Positions 7,769 through 17,445 of a DNA stretch of 55,187 bases are shown here, piece after piece. The stretch covers positions 9,688 through 64,874 of the forward strand of contig PKWJ01000031.1 of assembly GCA_003132025.1 (NCBI GenBank). The letters run 5' to 3'. A program made the translations under genes and the position numbers. The number at the start of each line of letters is the position of its first letter. The first letter of the stretch is position 1. Below the pieces are notes generated by a model. It saw only the letters and a list, made by a program, of their open reading frames with translations, had not been told where the DNA came from and searched no databases. The DNA is from Gammaproteobacteria bacterium (lineage in GTDB: Bacteria > Pseudomonadota > Gammaproteobacteria > Steroidobacterales > Steroidobacteraceae).

Positions 7769-9028
7769 ATGCCACCCATGACGATCACCCCACCGGCCCC
7801 GCTTGGCCTTTCCAGATACCAGAAATGGGTGATCGCCCTGCTCGCCTTTCTGCAGTTCACCATCATTCTGGATTTCATGGTGATCTCGCCGCTGGGCGCA
7901 CTGCTGATGCCGGCACTGAAAATTACTCCGGCGCAATTCGGCGTCGTGGTGTCGAGCTACGCCTTCAGCGCCGGCGCCGCGGGCCTGCTCACCGCCGGCT
8001 TTGCGGATCGGTTCGATCGCAAAAAGCTGCTGCTGTTCTTCTATTGCGGTTTCATCGTCGGCACGCTGCTGTGCGGCATCGCAGGGAGTTACCAGTTCCT
8101 GTTGCTCTCCCGGATGATTACCGGAGTGTTCGCGGGTGTGATTGGCTCGGTTGTATTCGCCATCACCACTGACCTATTCGCCTACCAGCTGCGCGGCCGC
8201 GTCATGGGTATCCTCCAGACCTCCTTTGGCGCCAGCAGCGTGGTCGGTATTCCACTGGGATTGTACTTGTCCGGTCGGTGGGGCTGGAACGCGCCATTTT
8301 TGCTGATCACTGCAATTAGCGTCGTGGTCGGCGCGATTGCGGTGCGCTACTTACGCCCGATCGATGCGCACCTGGGGTTGCATCCGGATCGCAGCGCGCT
8401 GCATCACTTGTTACATACGGTGTCGACACCGCGCTATCTGCAGGGGTTCGCTACTACCGGCCTGCTGTCAATCGGCGGATTCATCCTCATGCCGTACATG
8501 AGTGCGTTCAGCGTACACAATCTGGGGATCGCATTCAGCCGCCTGCCCATGGTGTACCTGGTCACCGGCGCCTGCGCCATCATCGCCGGGCCGTTGATCG
8601 GTCGCGCCAGCGATGCGGTCGGGAAATATCTCGTATTTTGCTTCGGTTGCTTCGCCACGATCGTGATGGTGACGATCTACACCCATCTTGGCGTGACGCC
8701 GCTCAGCATCGTCATCCTCATCAACAGCCTGCTGTTTATCGGCGTTACCTCGAGAATGATTTCTGCCTCGGCGATGATATCGACGATCCCGCAGCCGGCC
8801 GATCGCGGCTCATACATGTCGATCAGCAGTTCGATTCAGCAGATATCGGGCGGCATCGCGGCGGCGGTCGGCGGACTGATCGTGAGTCAGACCAGCAATG
8901 GCGCGCTGCTGCATTTCGATGTTGTCGGCTACGTGCTGGTCGGTTCCACGCTGGCGACACTGGTCATGATGTATTTCATCAGCCGCCAGATCGCGGCACC
9001 CGCAACGCTGTCGTCGGCAGCAGCCTGA
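7769..9028 (+). CDS. MFS transporter
   Basis: About 419 residues with 12 predicted membrane segments. The loop 2-3 motif is present as GFADRFDRKKLL, and the second half begins near residue 215. The ATG at 7769 follows GAGGAT and gives the usual short N-terminus before the first helix (WVIALLAFLQFTIILDFMVI). It resembles drug/sugar efflux carriers of the DHA1 type. The substrate is unknown; the gene lies behind the padR regulator, so export of a metal-complexing or toxic compound under PadR control is possible. Confidence 0.9.
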   Translation: MPPMTITPPAPLGLSRYQKWVIALLAFLQFTIILDFMVISPLGALLMPALKITPAQFGVVVSSYAFSAGAAGLLTAGFADRFDRKKLLLFFYCGFIVGTLLCGIAGSYQFLLLSRMITGVFAGVIGSVVFAITTDLFAYQLRGRVMGILQTSFGASSVVGIPLGLYLSGRWGWNAPFLLITAISVVVGAIAVRYLRPIDAHLGLHPDRSALHHLLHTVSTPRYLQGFATTGLLSIGGFILMPYMSAFSVHNLGIAFSRLPMVYLVTGACAIIAGPLIGRASDAVGKYLVFCFGCFATIVMVTIYTHLGVTPLSIVILINSLLFIGVTSRMISASAMISTIPQPADRGSYMSISSSIQQISGGIAAAVGGLIVSQTSNGALLHFDVVGYVLVGSTLATLVMMYFISRQIAAPATLSSAAA

Positions 9029-9050
9029 TCGCGCACGCCCCTGGACCCGG

Positions 9051-9935
9051 TTACACCAGAGCCGTTTTGAACAACGCCAGCATGCGGCCCCAGGCTTTCT
9101 CGGCCTGCTCCTGGTTGTACACTTTGTTGTCCAGTGCACACCAGCCGTGCATCATGCCTGCATAGACCTCGATCTCCGCCTTCAGGCCGGCCTTGGCGAA
9201 CGCCTCGCGCAGCAGATTCTTGGCGGCCGGGTCGCGCTGATCGTCGTTCTCGGCAATGGCAATCAGGTACTGGGCCTTCATCTTCGGCACCAGCAGGTGC
9301 GGGCTGTCGGGTTTGTCGGTGGCGAGGTTGGCACCGTGAAAGGAGGCACCGGCGCCGATACGATCGGGAAACGTCGCCGCGGTGCGCATGGTCATGGGCC
9401 CCCCCATGCAGTAGCCCGCGGTCCCAAGTTTGCGCCTGCGGTCAACCGCTTTCTGGCCGGTCAGATAGCCTACGTGGGCTTTCGCATCCGTAACCTGGAC
9501 GTCCGGCGTCAAGCTGCCCATCAGCGACATCAGCTTCTGGCGCGTCGCGTCGTCATCGAAGCTCGCCCCTTCCGGCATTATGGGTGCCTTGCCCGAGCGG
9601 TAAAAGGGGTTGGGTACCAGCACCGAATATCCCGATTGGGCAAGCCGCTTACCCATGGTACGGAACGCCGGCCGCAGACCCAAGATGTCGGGCCACATCA
9701 GCACACCGGGGTGGGCACCACTGGATGGATGCACGAAGTAGGCATCCGCGACACCGTCGGGAGTCTTGATCTCGACCTCGGTCTCAGTCACATCGACCGC
9801 TCCGGCAACGGCAGGCAGCATCATCGTCAGGCCGCTGGCCAGCGACCAGGCGCCAAAGCACCGCCGTGTCAGCTCGGCCGTGCGCCGCGCATACTCGTTG
9901 ATGTCGTCGATGGAGTCTTTGTCACACATGGTCAT
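9051..9935 (-). CDS. Dienelactone hydrolase family protein, exported
   Basis: Alpha/beta-hydrolase of the dienelactone hydrolase type, 294 residues. The nucleophile is C176 in GYCMGG; the acid probably lies in AENDDQRD and the base is the His of MMHGWC. The N-terminus has two Arg followed by a hydrophobic stretch ending AVAGA (residues 24-46), suggesting export, perhaps through Tat. An in-frame ATG at 9929 is an alternative start. It converges on the MFS gene. The physiological ester is unknown. Confidence 0.9.
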   Translation of the reverse strand: MTMCDKDSIDDINEYARRTAELTRRCFGAWSLASGLTMMLPAVAGAVDVTETEVEIKTPDGVADAYFVHPSSGAHPGVLMWPDILGLRPAFRTMGKRLAQSGYSVLVPNPFYRSGKAPIMPEGASFDDDATRQKLMSLMGSLTPDVQVTDAKAHVGYLTGQKAVDRRRKLGTAGYCMGGPMTMRTAATFPDRIGAGASFHGANLATDKPDSPHLLVPKMKAQYLIAIAENDDQRDPAAKNLLREAFAKAGLKAEIEVYAGMMHGWCALDNKVYNQEQAEKAWGRMLALFKTALV

Positions 9936-10143
9936 CTCTCATGGCGCGAGGTCATGCGGGAGTGCTGTTCGGAATAGTAGCTCCTGGTACGTGATCTGGC
10001 GACTATCTGCCGCTCCCGTCCAAGTCGTCTACGATCTGCGAAATGTCGTGTTTCGACGCGCGAAGCACCGCGCCAGAACGTGTAATTGCCGCATCGGTCG
10101 CGATCTTCAGCGCACACTGCCGCTAACCTGGTGACGGGCCTGG

Positions 10144-11622
10144 ATGCAGCGCCCTGCCGCCGCTCAACGAGCCGAAGGACATTCCCTGGTGAGTCTGAAT
10201 ACCATCGTGAATCACCCGCCTCAGACACTGATGCCGCCCCGTAGCACCGGTCGCGATCCCCCGGTGGCGCTGTGCGATCTATTCAAGATCGGCATCGGAC
10301 CCTCCTCGTCCCACACCGTCGGGCCGATGAAAGCCGCCGGCTTGTTCCTGCAGCACCTCGAACAGCATTGGGACCAGGTTCATCGCCTGGTGGCAACCGT
10401 CTATGGTTCCCTCGCCTGGACCGGTAAGGGGCACGCCACCGACAAGGCGCTGATGCTGGGACTGGCCGGCGAACGAGCCGACACCATCGATCCGGATCTG
10501 GTGGAGCAGAAATTGCTTGCGATGCTCGCCAATTGCAAATTGACGTTGCCGGACGGAAGATCGATTCAGTTCGATCCCAAATCCGACATTGTGTTCGACA
10601 CCGTACAGAGTTTCCCGCGGCATCCGAATGCGATGACGTTTGAAACCTTCGACGCCGCCGGGCGCAGCGTGCTGCGTGAACTGTGGTTCTCGATCGGCGG
10701 CGGGTTCGTAGAGCAGGACCAGGCCGCCCACCCCACCAGCTGCCGGCCGACCGTGCCGTATCCGTACGACAATGCGGAAACGCTGCTGGCACTGGGCCGC
10801 TCGAGCGGGCTGTCGATCGCGGCCATGGTGCTCGCCAATGAGACCGTGGAACGCTCCGAAACCGAAACGCTGAACGCCGTTGACCGCATTGCCGCAGCCA
10901 TGCACGTGTGCATCGACCGCGGCCTGTCGCGCGAAGGACCGCTGCCCGGCGGCCTGAAGATCAAGCGCCGCGCCAAAGGTCTGTACGAGAAAGCCGAAGC
11001 GGCGCGCCGCAGCAGCAACCGGGCCGGACTGGACGCGATGAACTACGTATCGGCGTTCGCGATCGCGGTCAACGAGGAGAACGCCTGCGGTGGCCGTGTC
11101 GTGACTGCGCCAACGAACGGCGCCGCAGGCGTGGTGCCGGCGGTGCTGCGCTACTACCGCGACTTCTGCACCCCTTACGAGCGGCAGGGTATGGCGAACT
11201 ACTTCCTGGCCGCCACCGCCATCGGCGGCATCATCAAGCGCAACGCCTCGATTTCCGGTGCCGAGATGGGCTGCCAGGGCGAAGTCGGCTCAGCGGCAGC
11301 CATGGCGGCCGCAGGTCTGGCCGCGGCGCTTGGCGGCAGCAATGGGCAGATCGAGAATGCAGCCGAGATCGCACTGGAGCATCATCTGGGGATGACCTGC
11401 GATCCTATCGGCGGCCTGGTGCAGATCCCGTGCATCGAACGCAATGCCTTCGGCGCCATCAAGGCGATCAATGCCGCCTCGATGGCACTGCACGGCGATG
11501 GCACCCATCGTGTATCGCTCGACCAGGCCATTGAGACGCTGCGGCAGACCGGCACCGACATGCAGTCCAAGTATCGCGAAACTTCCCGCGGCGGTCTGGC
11601 TGTCAACGTACCGGAATGTTAA
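10144..11622 (+). CDS. sdaA: L-serine ammonia-lyase (serine dehydratase)
   Basis: Iron-sulfur enzyme converting L-serine to pyruvate and ammonia. Signatures include [16 protein letters not shown] near the N-terminus and, in the C-terminal half, the three cluster cysteines in [21 protein letters not shown] and [10 protein letters not shown]. About 492 residues from the ATG at 10144; GTG 10189 and ATG 10231 are possible shorter starts. In pseudomonads an sda gene commonly lies with glycine-betaine/sarcosine catabolic genes, where it drains serine made from the glycine product; the island from 12.5 kb fits that role. Confidence 0.95.
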   Translation: MQRPAAAQRAEGHSLVSLNTIVNHPPQTLMPPRSTGRDPPVALCDLFKIGIGPSSSHTVGPMKAAGLFLQHLEQHWDQVHRLVATVYGSLAWTGKGHATDKALMLGLAGERADTIDPDLVEQKLLAMLANCKLTLPDGRSIQFDPKSDIVFDTVQSFPRHPNAMTFETFDAAGRSVLRELWFSIGGGFVEQDQAAHPTSCRPTVPYPYDNAETLLALGRSSGLSIAAMVLANETVERSETETLNAVDRIAAAMHVCIDRGLSREGPLPGGLKIKRRAKGLYEKAEAARRSSNRAGLDAMNYVSAFAIAVNEENACGGRVVTAPTNGAAGVVPAVLRYYRDFCTPYERQGMANYFLAATAIGGIIKRNASISGAEMGCQGEVGSAAAMAAAGLAAALGGSNGQIENAAEIALEHHLGMTCDPIGGLVQIPCIERNAFGAIKAINAASMALHGDGTHRVSLDQAIETLRQTGTDMQSKYRETSRGGLAVNVPEC

Positions 11623-11635
11623 GAGCTCAAACCTC

Positions 11636-12421
11636 GTGTGGAGCGATGCCGTAGTGGCGGCGCCGACTTCGCAGGTCCGTTCCGAGCGCGAGCTGCTCGA
11701 CCTGAATCGCCGCTTCTACGACCTGCTGTGGTCCGGCGCGCGTCTGGTCGAACCCCAGCGCTTCAACACCTGGCCGCTGGTGAGCTCGGTGCTGCCGGGA
11801 TCGCGACGGCAACTGGAGGTCGCTCCGGGCCTGCGACCGCGATTGCCGCTCGAGGCCACGCAGTTTGTCGATATCAGCGTGCCGGCGCTGGCGACGCTGC
11901 GCGCGCGCGGCGCAAGCGTGATGTTGGGGCTGGTGTCGTCGCTGCCGTTCGCCGACGCAACGTTTGACCTGGTTTGCACCCTCGACATCGTCGAGCACGT
12001 GGACGACGACGATGCCGCGCTGGCGGAGATCGCGCGGGTCGCGGCCCCCGGAGCCGTGCTGCTGCTATCGGCACCGCTGCACCCGTCACGCTGGACGTCG
12101 TTCGATGACTTCGTCGGCCACCGCCGCCGCTATGAGCCGCAGCAGTTACTGGCCAAGCTCGCGCACCACGGTCTGTCGGTCGAACGCAGCGGCATCTATG
12201 GAATGCAGCCGCGCTCCTCCAGATTGCTCGACTTTGGCATGTGGTGGCTCACCCATCATCGCGAGCGGGCAATGTGGTGGTACAACCGTGCGCTCATGCC
12301 GCTCGGCGTCCGATTTCAGAAAAAGCTCACACTTGCCGCGGGCATGATCGACGCGACGGCGGTAGACGAGATCCTCCTGGTGTGCCGCAAGCAGAGCGCT
12401 GCCGCAGCGGCAGCGCATTGA
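11636..12421 (+). CDS. Class I SAM-dependent methyltransferase
   Basis: About 261 residues from a GTG at 11636. The Rossmann core is recognisable: a shortened first motif (FVDISVPALATL), then SSLPFADATFDLVCTLDIVEHV and the strand APGAVLLLSAP. This is the Methyltransf_11 pattern. The C-terminal third, with WWLTHHRERAMWWYNR, probably forms the acceptor pocket. It starts 13 bases after sdaA and may be co-transcribed. The acceptor is unknown. Confidence 0.8.
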   Translation: MWSDAVVAAPTSQVRSERELLDLNRRFYDLLWSGARLVEPQRFNTWPLVSSVLPGSRRQLEVAPGLRPRLPLEATQFVDISVPALATLRARGASVMLGLVSSLPFADATFDLVCTLDIVEHVDDDDAALAEIARVAAPGAVLLLSAPLHPSRWTSFDDFVGHRRRYEPQQLLAKLAHHGLSVERSGIYGMQPRSSRLLDFGMWWLTHHRERAMWWYNRALMPLGVRFQKKLTLAAGMIDATAVDEILLVCRKQSAAAAAAH

Positions 12422-12470
12422 TGGGCAACCACCGGTAAGCGCCGGCGACTGCGGCGCCAGCGGATGCGCA

Positions 12471-14966
12471 CTACATGTGCATGGTCGCCGTGATGCCGAA
12501 AGTACGTGGCCTGAAGGTGTAGTTATTGTACTGCGGCCCCGGCGGGGTATTGGGATTGTTGCTGTCGATGAAAGTGCTCTCGTAATTCGTGGTGGTATGC
12601 GAGTTCAGCAGGTTATCGATAAAGAACGACGTCTCCCAGGCGCCGAACGTCGTGCCAGTGCGAAACTGCACGAATGTTGTCGACGGCAGCGTGTAGGATA
12701 GCGGGCTCGTTCCTCCTCCCACGCCCCCTGCATATTCATTCGAACGCGGATCCTGAACCGCGGCGAGCCATGGGTTGCGGCTTTCGAATTCATAGTCGAA
12801 GCGCGCGTAGCTCTTATGCTCGGCGAGCACGAGGTTGTACTGCACCCCGATGGACACATTCCACGGCGGGTTGGTGCCGGGGCTGGCATTGATGGCGGCC
12901 TGTCCGGAGATGGCGTCGCCATCGAAAGCCAGGTTGTGCGCGGAATTCGCGACATAGCGCGCGGAAGTAAAGCCCACTGCCGCCTCGAACGTGACCGGGC
13001 CCAGCGCGGCATCCGCCTGCAGGTCAAATCCCTTGGCCACCGCCGTGCCGAGATTGTCGGTGAACTGCAGGCCGCAGGAGCCCGCCACGTAGACGTTCTG
13101 CTGGATATGATTCCAGCGGATGTAGTAGACGCTGCTGGCGAGCTTCAGGACGTTGTTGAAGTTGTCCTTGGCACCAACCTCATAGCTTTGCGTCGAATCC
13201 GACTTGTAGGTCTGCGGCGCCTGCCCACTGGGATAGCCATCGGCTATGAGGTCTGGAGCGCAGGTCGGCAACAGTGGCGCGTTGGCGCCACCGACCCGGA
13301 ACCCCTTGGCGTAGGTCGCATAGAACAGGTTACTCTGATCGAGCTGATACGACACGCTCGCCTTCGGCGTGAAAGGGGTTTCACTCTGGTACGCGGTGTT
13401 CGGGCCGACCGGACCGTAATTCTGCGGTCCATTGGAGAGGTTGTAGATATCGAACGACGTCTTGGCCACGCGAGCCCCGAGCGTCAGTTTCCACTGGTCG
13501 GTGAACGCGTACGTGACCTCGCCGAAGCCGGCGATCTGGTGGTCGTGCGATATATTGAGGTTGTAGTAGGAATCACCATTCGGCAGCAGCGGGAATCCGT
13601 AAATGTCCTCGACATCCAGACCGTAGTCCGCCAGCAGCAGCTGATTGGCATCCGGATCGTAGATCTGCTCGAGGCTGAGCTCGCGGCTGGCCTGAAAGAA
13701 GGTGCCGACGGTCCACGTCCAGCGACTGCTCGGGTCGTCGGACTGCAGGCGCAGTTCCTCGGTGAAGCTGCGCTGCTGATTCTTGACCGTGGCCGGGGAG
13801 CGATAGTTGGTCAGGCCGGGCGGCAGATGCACGCCGTCGGTGTCGATCAGCGGGTAATACGCCGGGTTGACGAAGATCGCCTCCGGCGCTGCCGGCCAGC
13901 CGATGCCCTGGTAGTAGCTCAGGTTGTAGTCCGTACCTTCGTAGCCGGTGAGCTCGTCGCGCACGTAGTACGAGGTGTCCGACACCAGCCGCTTGCCGCC
14001 CAGATCGACGTCGATCTTCAATGCCGGCAGATAGAAGCGGTCGGGCACCGGTATCCGATCGGGGTTGGCGTTATTGAAAACGCCGGAGGACGGATTCGAG
14101 GCCGATGGCCAGTAGGTCGACACGTCGTGTTCCTGCCGGTTCTGATAGAAGATACTCGGGGTGACGGTGATGGCGTCGAGCGGCTTCCAGATACCTGCCA
14201 GGCGTAGCACCAGCGTCTGCTGGTGATTGGCATCGCTGTCCACCACCGCACCGCTGGTCGGGTCCACGCGATCGATCCAGCCGCCATCGCGCCGGAACCA
14301 GACGCTGGCGCGAAAACCGAGCGTACCGTCGATGATCGGACCGCCGTGCGCAACACCGGCCTCATAGCTCGGCTCGCCATACTGCGTGTACGAAAGCTCA
14401 CTGCGCACGTAGGTGCTGTCCGTAGTCAGGCTCGGCTGCGTGAGGATGTAGCGCACCGTGCCGCCCTCCGAGCCGGCGCCGAACAAGGTACCCTGCGGCC
14501 CGCGCAGCACTTCCACCCGATCCAGATCGAAGGTCTTCGGCAGCGTGTCATCTGGGTTGAAGCCAAGCGAGCGCATCTGGATCGGCGTATCGTCGATGTA
14601 GATGCCGGTGGTACCGGCGCCGCCCGAAGAGGAGATGCCACGGATCGAGATGGCATTGGTGCCGGTCTGATCGATAGAGACACCGGGGGTAAAGCGGACG
14701 ATATCGGTGAAATCCTTCATGCCCTTCTGATCCATGTCCTCCTGGGTAAACGCGCTGACGCTCACCGGCACCTTGCTCAGCGACTCCTCGTGGCGCGTGG
14801 CCGTGACGACGATCTCCTTCAGGCCGCCGGACAGGTCCGCGGAAGCACCCTCATCCGCAGTGGGCGCGTTCTGGCCCAGCGCGGTCGCGGAAGCACACAG
14901 TGCAAGCGCGAACCCCAGCAGGACTCGTTCCAACCTGGCCGCGGCTGCGAAGTTATTCTGTTTCAT
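12471..14966 (-). CDS. TonB-dependent outer-membrane receptor
   Basis: 831 residues: a signal peptide ending near CASATALGQ, a plug domain (EIVVTATRHEESLSKVPVSV, later VEVLRGPQGTLFGAGSEGG) and a long beta-barrel ending ITATMHM. The ATG at 14966 follows GGGAGAA, preferred over upstream in-frame ATGs at 14981, 14990 and 15035. The ligand is not predictable. It sits 99 bases downstream of the PotA-like gene on the same strand, at the end of the aminotransferase-flavoprotein-GcvT operon, so it may bring the same compound across the outer membrane. Confidence 0.92.
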   Translation of the reverse strand: MKQNNFAAAARLERVLLGFALALCASATALGQNAPTADEGASADLSGGLKEIVVTATRHEESLSKVPVSVSAFTQEDMDQKGMKDFTDIVRFTPGVSIDQTGTNAISIRGISSSGGAGTTGIYIDDTPIQMRSLGFNPDDTLPKTFDLDRVEVLRGPQGTLFGAGSEGGTVRYILTQPSLTTDSTYVRSELSYTQYGEPSYEAGVAHGGPIIDGTLGFRASVWFRRDGGWIDRVDPTSGAVVDSDANHQQTLVLRLAGIWKPLDAITVTPSIFYQNRQEHDVSTYWPSASNPSSGVFNNANPDRIPVPDRFYLPALKIDVDLGGKRLVSDTSYYVRDELTGYEGTDYNLSYYQGIGWPAAPEAIFVNPAYYPLIDTDGVHLPPGLTNYRSPATVKNQQRSFTEELRLQSDDPSSRWTWTVGTFFQASRELSLEQIYDPDANQLLLADYGLDVEDIYGFPLLPNGDSYYNLNISHDHQIAGFGEVTYAFTDQWKLTLGARVAKTSFDIYNLSNGPQNYGPVGPNTAYQSETPFTPKASVSYQLDQSNLFYATYAKGFRVGGANAPLLPTCAPDLIADGYPSGQAPQTYKSDSTQSYEVGAKDNFNNVLKLASSVYYIRWNHIQQNVYVAGSCGLQFTDNLGTAVAKGFDLQADAALGPVTFEAAVGFTSARYVANSAHNLAFDGDAISGQAAINASPGTNPPWNVSIGVQYNLVLAEHKSYARFDYEFESRNPWLAAVQDPRSNEYAGGVGGGTSPLSYTLPSTTFVQFRTGTTFGAWETSFFIDNLLNSHTTTNYESTFIDSNNPNTPPGPQYNNYTFRPRTFGITATMHM

Positions 14967-15065
14967 GACCGGTTCTCCCATGAAATTCATCTGTTTTGCT
15001 TCCCGAGCTTTGTGCCTCGGCCCCTGTGTCGCCATCCCCGCTCATCATTGGACTTATAATTACGC

Positions 15066-16211
15066 TTATGAATGCAGCAGGACGGCCGCATCGGCGCCCC
15101 AGCTGACATATACCTCGTCGCTCCAGTCGATCGACCATTCCGACGTTCGGCGCTCATTCTGGGAAAATACTGTAACCACTTTTCCGGTCGCAGTCTTGAT
15201 CCGGTAGGTCGAGCGATTGCCCAGGTAGCCCAACTCCCATACGGTGCCGCGCAGCTGGTTGACGCGGGCGGCGGGGGCGGGTTGCTTGCTCAGGCGGATC
15301 TTCTCCGGCCGCAGCGCCACCCAGACGCGCTGGCCAATGGCGAATCGCCCCACATCGTCCACCAGCAGATCGCATCCGGTCTCGGTGCATTGCACGGTAA
15401 TCAGGCCCGGCTCGCAGGCGCTGACCGTGCCTTCGAACAGGTTGGTGGTGCCGACGAAATCGGCCACGAAGCGGGTGCTGGGAAATTCGTAGATCTTCGA
15501 CGGCGTGTCGACCTGCAGCACTTTTCCGCGCTCCATCACCGCGATGCGCGTAGCCAGTGCCATCGCCTCGTCCTGATCGTGAGTAACCACGATGAAGGTT
15601 ATGCCAAGCTGATACTGCAGATCCATCAGTTCGAATTGGGTCTGTTCGCGCAGTTTCTTGTCGAGCGCCGATAACGGCTCATCCAGCAGCAGCAGCTTGG
15701 GTCTACGAATAAGCGCACGCGCCAACGCAACGCGCTGGCGCTGCCCGCCCGAAAGCTGGTGCGGCTTGCGCTGCCCCAGCGCGCCGAGTTGAACCATCTC
15801 GAGGGCTTCCTGCACGCGCTTGCGGCGCGTCGCGCTGTCGAGCGGCAAGCGCTTGATCCCGTAGCCGACGTTGGCCTCAACGCTCATATGCGGAAACAGC
15901 GCGTACGACTGGAACATCATGTTGACCGGCCGCTCGTGCGGCGGCACATCGCTCATCTCCACGCCGTCGATCGAGATCCTACCGGCGCTCTGGCGCGCGA
16001 ATCCCGCCAGCATGCGTAGTAACGTCGTCTTGCCGCAGCCGGAAGCACCGACCAGGGCGAACATTTCCCCCTTGTATATTGTCAGCTGCACGTTATCGAC
16101 CGCGGTGTAGCTGCCGTAGGTCTTGCTCACTCCCTCGATGATGACCTGCGGCGTGGCGTTGGGATCGAGCCAGGGACGATCGACCACCGGTTTGAGTTGG
16201 TTTGCGATCAT
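15066..16211 (-). CDS. PotA-like ABC transporter ATPase
   Basis: ATPase of a polyamine/quaternary-amine-type importer, about 381 residues. Walker A is GASGCGKTT, the signature is LSGGQRQRVALARAL, Walker B is LLLLDEPLSALD and the H-loop is VVTHDQDEA. The C-terminal TOBE region (EKIRLSKQP onward) is typical of PotA/PotG. Its start (16211) lies 14 bases behind the GcvT-like gene. The matching permeases (25089-26816) and binding protein (28589-29698) are 9-12 kb away, so one transporter seems split among three transcripts. Confidence 0.92.
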   Translation of the reverse strand: MIANQLKPVVDRPWLDPNATPQVIIEGVSKTYGSYTAVDNVQLTIYKGEMFALVGASGCGKTTLLRMLAGFARQSAGRISIDGVEMSDVPPHERPVNMMFQSYALFPHMSVEANVGYGIKRLPLDSATRRKRVQEALEMVQLGALGQRKPHQLSGGQRQRVALARALIRRPKLLLLDEPLSALDKKLREQTQFELMDLQYQLGITFIVVTHDQDEAMALATRIAVMERGKVLQVDTPSKIYEFPSTRFVADFVGTTNLFEGTVSACEPGLITVQCTETGCDLLVDDVGRFAIGQRVWVALRPEKIRLSKQPAPAARVNQLRGTVWELGYLGNRSTYRIKTATGKVVTVFSQNERRTSEWSIDWSDEVYVSWGADAAVLLHS

Positions 16212-16225
16212 GCCGGGCGCGTGCC

Positions 16226-17443
16226 TCAGTAATCCGCCGGCGGGGAAAGGCGCCGTCGTTCGGGGGCGAAAAACGGCCGCTCCACCACGTGCGTGCGCGC
16301 CATGCGCCGCTCCCACACCAGTTCGCGGTTCAGGTAGATCTCGGCCCACAGGGTGCTGCCGGTCTCGATATACGGCACATCGACCATCGCCAGTGCGATA
16401 TTGCGTTTGCAGGTCGGGGACCATGTGGCGGAGCTGACGCTGCCGATCTGACGCCTACCGGCTTTATCGGCGTACAGCAGCGCATTATGCGCTGGCTTGT
16501 TGCCTTCGATGTCGAGCCCCACCAGCTGCCGCCGCGGTCCGCGACGCTGCTCCTCGAGCAGCGCGCGCCGGCCGGTAAAGTGGCCTTTGTTCAGGTCGAC
16601 CAGCCAGCCGAGCCCGAGTTCGATCGGAGAGCGCTCGGTGCCGGCCCGCAGGGTGCGCTCGCCGGAAACGAAATCGACATTCGGCAGCACGAATCCAGCC
16701 TCGATACGTGCCATATTCAGCGCCCGCGATCCGATCGGCCGGATAGCGCAGTAACGACCTGCTTCCATCAGCGCATCCCAAACCGCCTCCGCGTCCTCCG
16801 GACGCATCCACAGTTCGTAGCCCAGGTCGCCAGTGAAACCGGTGCGCGACACCATGATCTGGGCGTCGGAGGCGATCGCTGCGGGCAGCGCGAAATGTGC
16901 CAGCTCGAATGGCTTGAGCCGCTCGATGCCGCCCAGCCCCATGTTCTTGAGGACCGCACAAGAGGTCGGACCCTGGACCGCCAGGGCGGCGGTCTCCTCC
17001 GTGACCTCGTCGATCTGCAGGTCGAAGCCCAGGGCGGAGTCGAGCAGCCAGTCGAGCTGTCGCTCCCCGGTGCACAGCCGGTACTCGGTATCACCGAGGC
17101 GAAACACCGTGCCGTCGTCGATCAGGTGGCCGGCGTCGTTGCACCACACGCTGTAGGCGACGCGCCCGACCTTGAGCTTGCCGATGTCGCGCGTCATCAG
17201 GCGATTGAGGTAGCGCAGCGCGTCGCGCCCGTCAATCCGGTATTTCACCATCGGCGTGAGATCGTACAGCGTGCTGGCGTTGCGTATCGCGAAGTATTCC
17301 TGCTCCACGAAGCTGAACACGTCGACCGTGGTGTATCCGGCCCACGGAATGAAACTGTCCACCTGGCTGAGAGCGCGCGCGCGCTCGTGAAACGGGGTCT
17401 TCAGCAACGGCTGGCGATAGTGCGGCTCGCTTTCGGTAAGCAT
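16226..17443 (-). CDS. GcvT-like folate-dependent aminomethyl/demethyl transferase
   Basis: 405-residue member of the glycine-cleavage T protein/DmdA/dimethylglycine family, which moves a methyl or methylene carbon from an amine or sulfonium to tetrahydrofolate. Recognisable parts are YDLTPMVKYRIDGRDAL near residue 60, LTQ-like VQGPTSCAVL, the SRTGFTGDLGYELW motif and RIEAGFVLPNVDF. The C-terminal barrel (GSVSSATWSPTC) is complete. It is not accompanied by gcvP or gcvH, arguing against a role in glycine cleavage. It is 2 bases downstream of two flavoprotein genes; together they could demethylate a substrate made by the Rieske oxygenase. Confidence 0.85.
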   Translation of the reverse strand: MLTESEPHYRQPLLKTPFHERARALSQVDSFIPWAGYTTVDVFSFVEQEYFAIRNASTLYDLTPMVKYRIDGRDALRYLNRLMTRDIGKLKVGRVAYSVWCNDAGHLIDDGTVFRLGDTEYRLCTGERQLDWLLDSALGFDLQIDEVTEETAALAVQGPTSCAVLKNMGLGGIERLKPFELAHFALPAAIASDAQIMVSRTGFTGDLGYELWMRPEDAEAVWDALMEAGRYCAIRPIGSRALNMARIEAGFVLPNVDFVSGERTLRAGTERSPIELGLGWLVDLNKGHFTGRRALLEEQRRGPRRQLVGLDIEGNKPAHNALLYADKAGRRQIGSVSSATWSPTCKRNIALAMVDVPYIETGSTLWAEIYLNRELVWERRMARTHVVERPFFAPERRRLSPPADY

Positions 17444-17445
17444 CG

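Noticed and set aside
12816-14207. Long plus-strand open frame (463 codons) opposite the TonB receptor
   Set aside because: Antisense shadow of high-GC codon usage; Arg/Val/Gly-rich, no motif, no ribosome-binding site.
16226-17443. GcvT-like protein as part of a glycine cleavage system
   Set aside because: No gcvP, gcvH or lpd in the window and the operon partners are flavoproteins and a transporter ATPase.
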